From the NCBI RefSeq assembly GCF_000271485.2, contig NZ_AKVN02000001.1, positions 2,815,501 to 2,879,500 on the forward strand: a DNA stretch of 64,000 nucleotides, in the 5' to 3' direction. Origin of the DNA: Pelosinus fermentans DSM 17108. GTDB lineage: Bacteria > Bacillota > Negativicutes > DSM-13327. The notes beneath the pieces are model-generated. The model was not told the DNA's origin and did no database searches. It saw nothing but the letters and a program-made list of their open reading frames with translations. Within the stretch, counting starts at the first letter, position 1. The number at the start of each line of letters is the position of its first letter. Below are positions 63,273 to 64,000 of this stretch, one piece after another. Position numbers and translations under genes: made by a program.

Positions 63273-64000
63273 CTATCTCTCTCTCAAAGATTCGCTTTTG
63301 TATTTTTTAAATGGCTCTAAGAAAAATTCATAGATTTGCTTTTGCCGCGTTTTAATTTCAGCATTGACCACCATACCACTATTGAAACGCGTTTCTTGGT
63401 TGTTCACAACCACATGGTCTCTATCCATTTGCAAAATGACTCGATATACATTGCCCTTTTCCCGATCTTCTACTGCATTTGGGCTAATCGTAACGACAAC
63501 AGCAGGAATCGTACCATATTTTTGAAAATTAAAGGATTCTATCTTCACCTCAGCAGATTGTCCCTTCTGTATAAATCCAATATCTTTATTTGCCACCCAG
63601 GCCTCAACTTCTAAGCTGACTTTATCAGGCACTACCTCCAGCAATACCTGGGCAGGCGTCACAATGCCTCCAATTGTATGCACTGCTAAATTGCTTATAT
63701 ACCCGTCATCTGGTGCCACAATGGTTGCTAAACGATTCTTTTCTTCTGCTTTTTTCAATGCTTCATTGCAATAGAAACGTTTTTGTCTTGCCTCAACCAG
63801 CTTTGTGTCAACCTCCACATTTTTTTCTGCTACAACCCGTGCTAAAGAGGCCTGGCTTTTTGATAATAAGGATTCTTGTGCCTTGATTATCGATTCTTGT
63901 TCTGCTAAATTCTGCTCAACTTCTTCTCGTTTACTTTGCTGGTCTATCAAGGTAAATTTTGATATTGCATTTTCATTTACTAGCTGTTCTAGTTTACTTT
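63273..64000 (-). CDS. HlyD-type membrane fusion protein, 5' end outside window
   Basis: The frame is open to the window edge (SKLEQLVNENAISKFTLIDQ at its start), so the N-terminal membrane anchor is missing. The visible part has a long coiled coil (EQNLAEQESIIKAQESLLSK and following). A lipoyl-like and beta-barrel region follows with TIVAPDDGYISNLAVHTIGG and VSLEVEAWVANKDIGFIQKG, as in HlyD. It ends three bases before the exporter start, so both are one unit. It bridges the inner-membrane exporter and an outer-membrane TolC. Confidence 0.9.
   Translation of the reverse strand, partial: SKLEQLVNENAISKFTLIDQQSKREEVEQNLAEQESIIKAQESLLSKSQASLARVVAEKNVEVDTKLVEARQKRFYCNEALKKAEEKNRLATIVAPDDGYISNLAVHTIGGIVTPAQVLLEVVPDKVSLEVEAWVANKDIGFIQKGQSAEVKIESFNFQKYGTIPAVVVTISPNAVEDREKGNVYRVILQMDRDHVVVNNQETRFNSGMVVNAEIKTRQKQIYEFFLEPFKKYKSESLRER

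Overview
The window looks like a chromosomal segment of a spore-forming, diderm Firmicute of the Negativicutes type (Pelosinus or Sporomusa-like). This is inferred from gene content, not from an RNA marker. Spore-former signs are a Spo0E-like phosphatase and a DUF3231 protein. Diderm signs are a GmhB-type heptose phosphatase and a HlyB/HlyD type I secretion pair. An anaerobic lifestyle fits the IorAB indolepyruvate:ferredoxin oxidoreductase, citrate lyase and nitrogenase-like remnants. No rRNA, tRNA or CRISPR array was recognised.

Layout. 1-6.6 kb: end of a GGDEF/EAL protein, a LysR regulator, an EamA permease and iorAB. 6.6-7.6 kb: a decayed nitrogenase component 1-like gene. 7.8-14.8 kb: deoB, an amino acid permease, a YbaK-domain protein and ileS of the long type under a T-box. 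15-26.4 kb: small sporulation and stress genes (Spo0E-like, Fe/Mn SOD, DUF3231, HD-GYP, XRE), a patatin, a HAD phosphatase, a methyltransferase, a serine hydrolase, RarD and a TetR regulator with a double palindromic operator. 26.4-32.6 kb: a 5'-truncated citF, gmhB and a fructose-type PTS operon (two IIA proteins, IIB, IIC and a GatZ-like protein). One of its IIA proteins has lost the phosphorylated histidine. A divergent ribbon-helix-helix regulator stands beside it. 32.7-39.4 kb: a MtnX-like phosphatase and a type I restriction-modification operon (hsdR-hsdM-hsdS).

39.6-48.3 kb is a zone of decay and mobile DNA. It holds a RAYT-type Y1 transposase element with 20-bp inverted ends, a second truncated copy, a broken duplicate of a HAD gene, a LysR fragment and a permease fragment joined head to head by a deletion, a chemoreceptor fragment and a truncated metallophosphoesterase. 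A LysR/MFS pair and two unrecognised proteins lie among them. 48.4-52.5 kb holds small genes of mostly unknown function.

52.5-60.9 kb is a leftward polyol-catabolism region: SorC-family regulator, GutM, glucitol-family PTS (IIC, IIBC, IIA), a SAF-domain homoserine-dehydrogenase-like oxidoreductase, then transketolase, 6-phosphofructokinase and a cupin. There is no sorbitol-6-phosphate dehydrogenase, so the substrate may not be sorbitol. The PTS would import and phosphorylate the polyol, the unusual oxidoreductase may oxidise the phosphate, and transketolase and PFK would feed the carbon into central metabolism. This operon and the PTS with the His-to-Tyr IIA are the best candidates for undescribed biology. 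The window ends in a HlyB-like ABC exporter and a partial HlyD whose cargo gene is not visible here.
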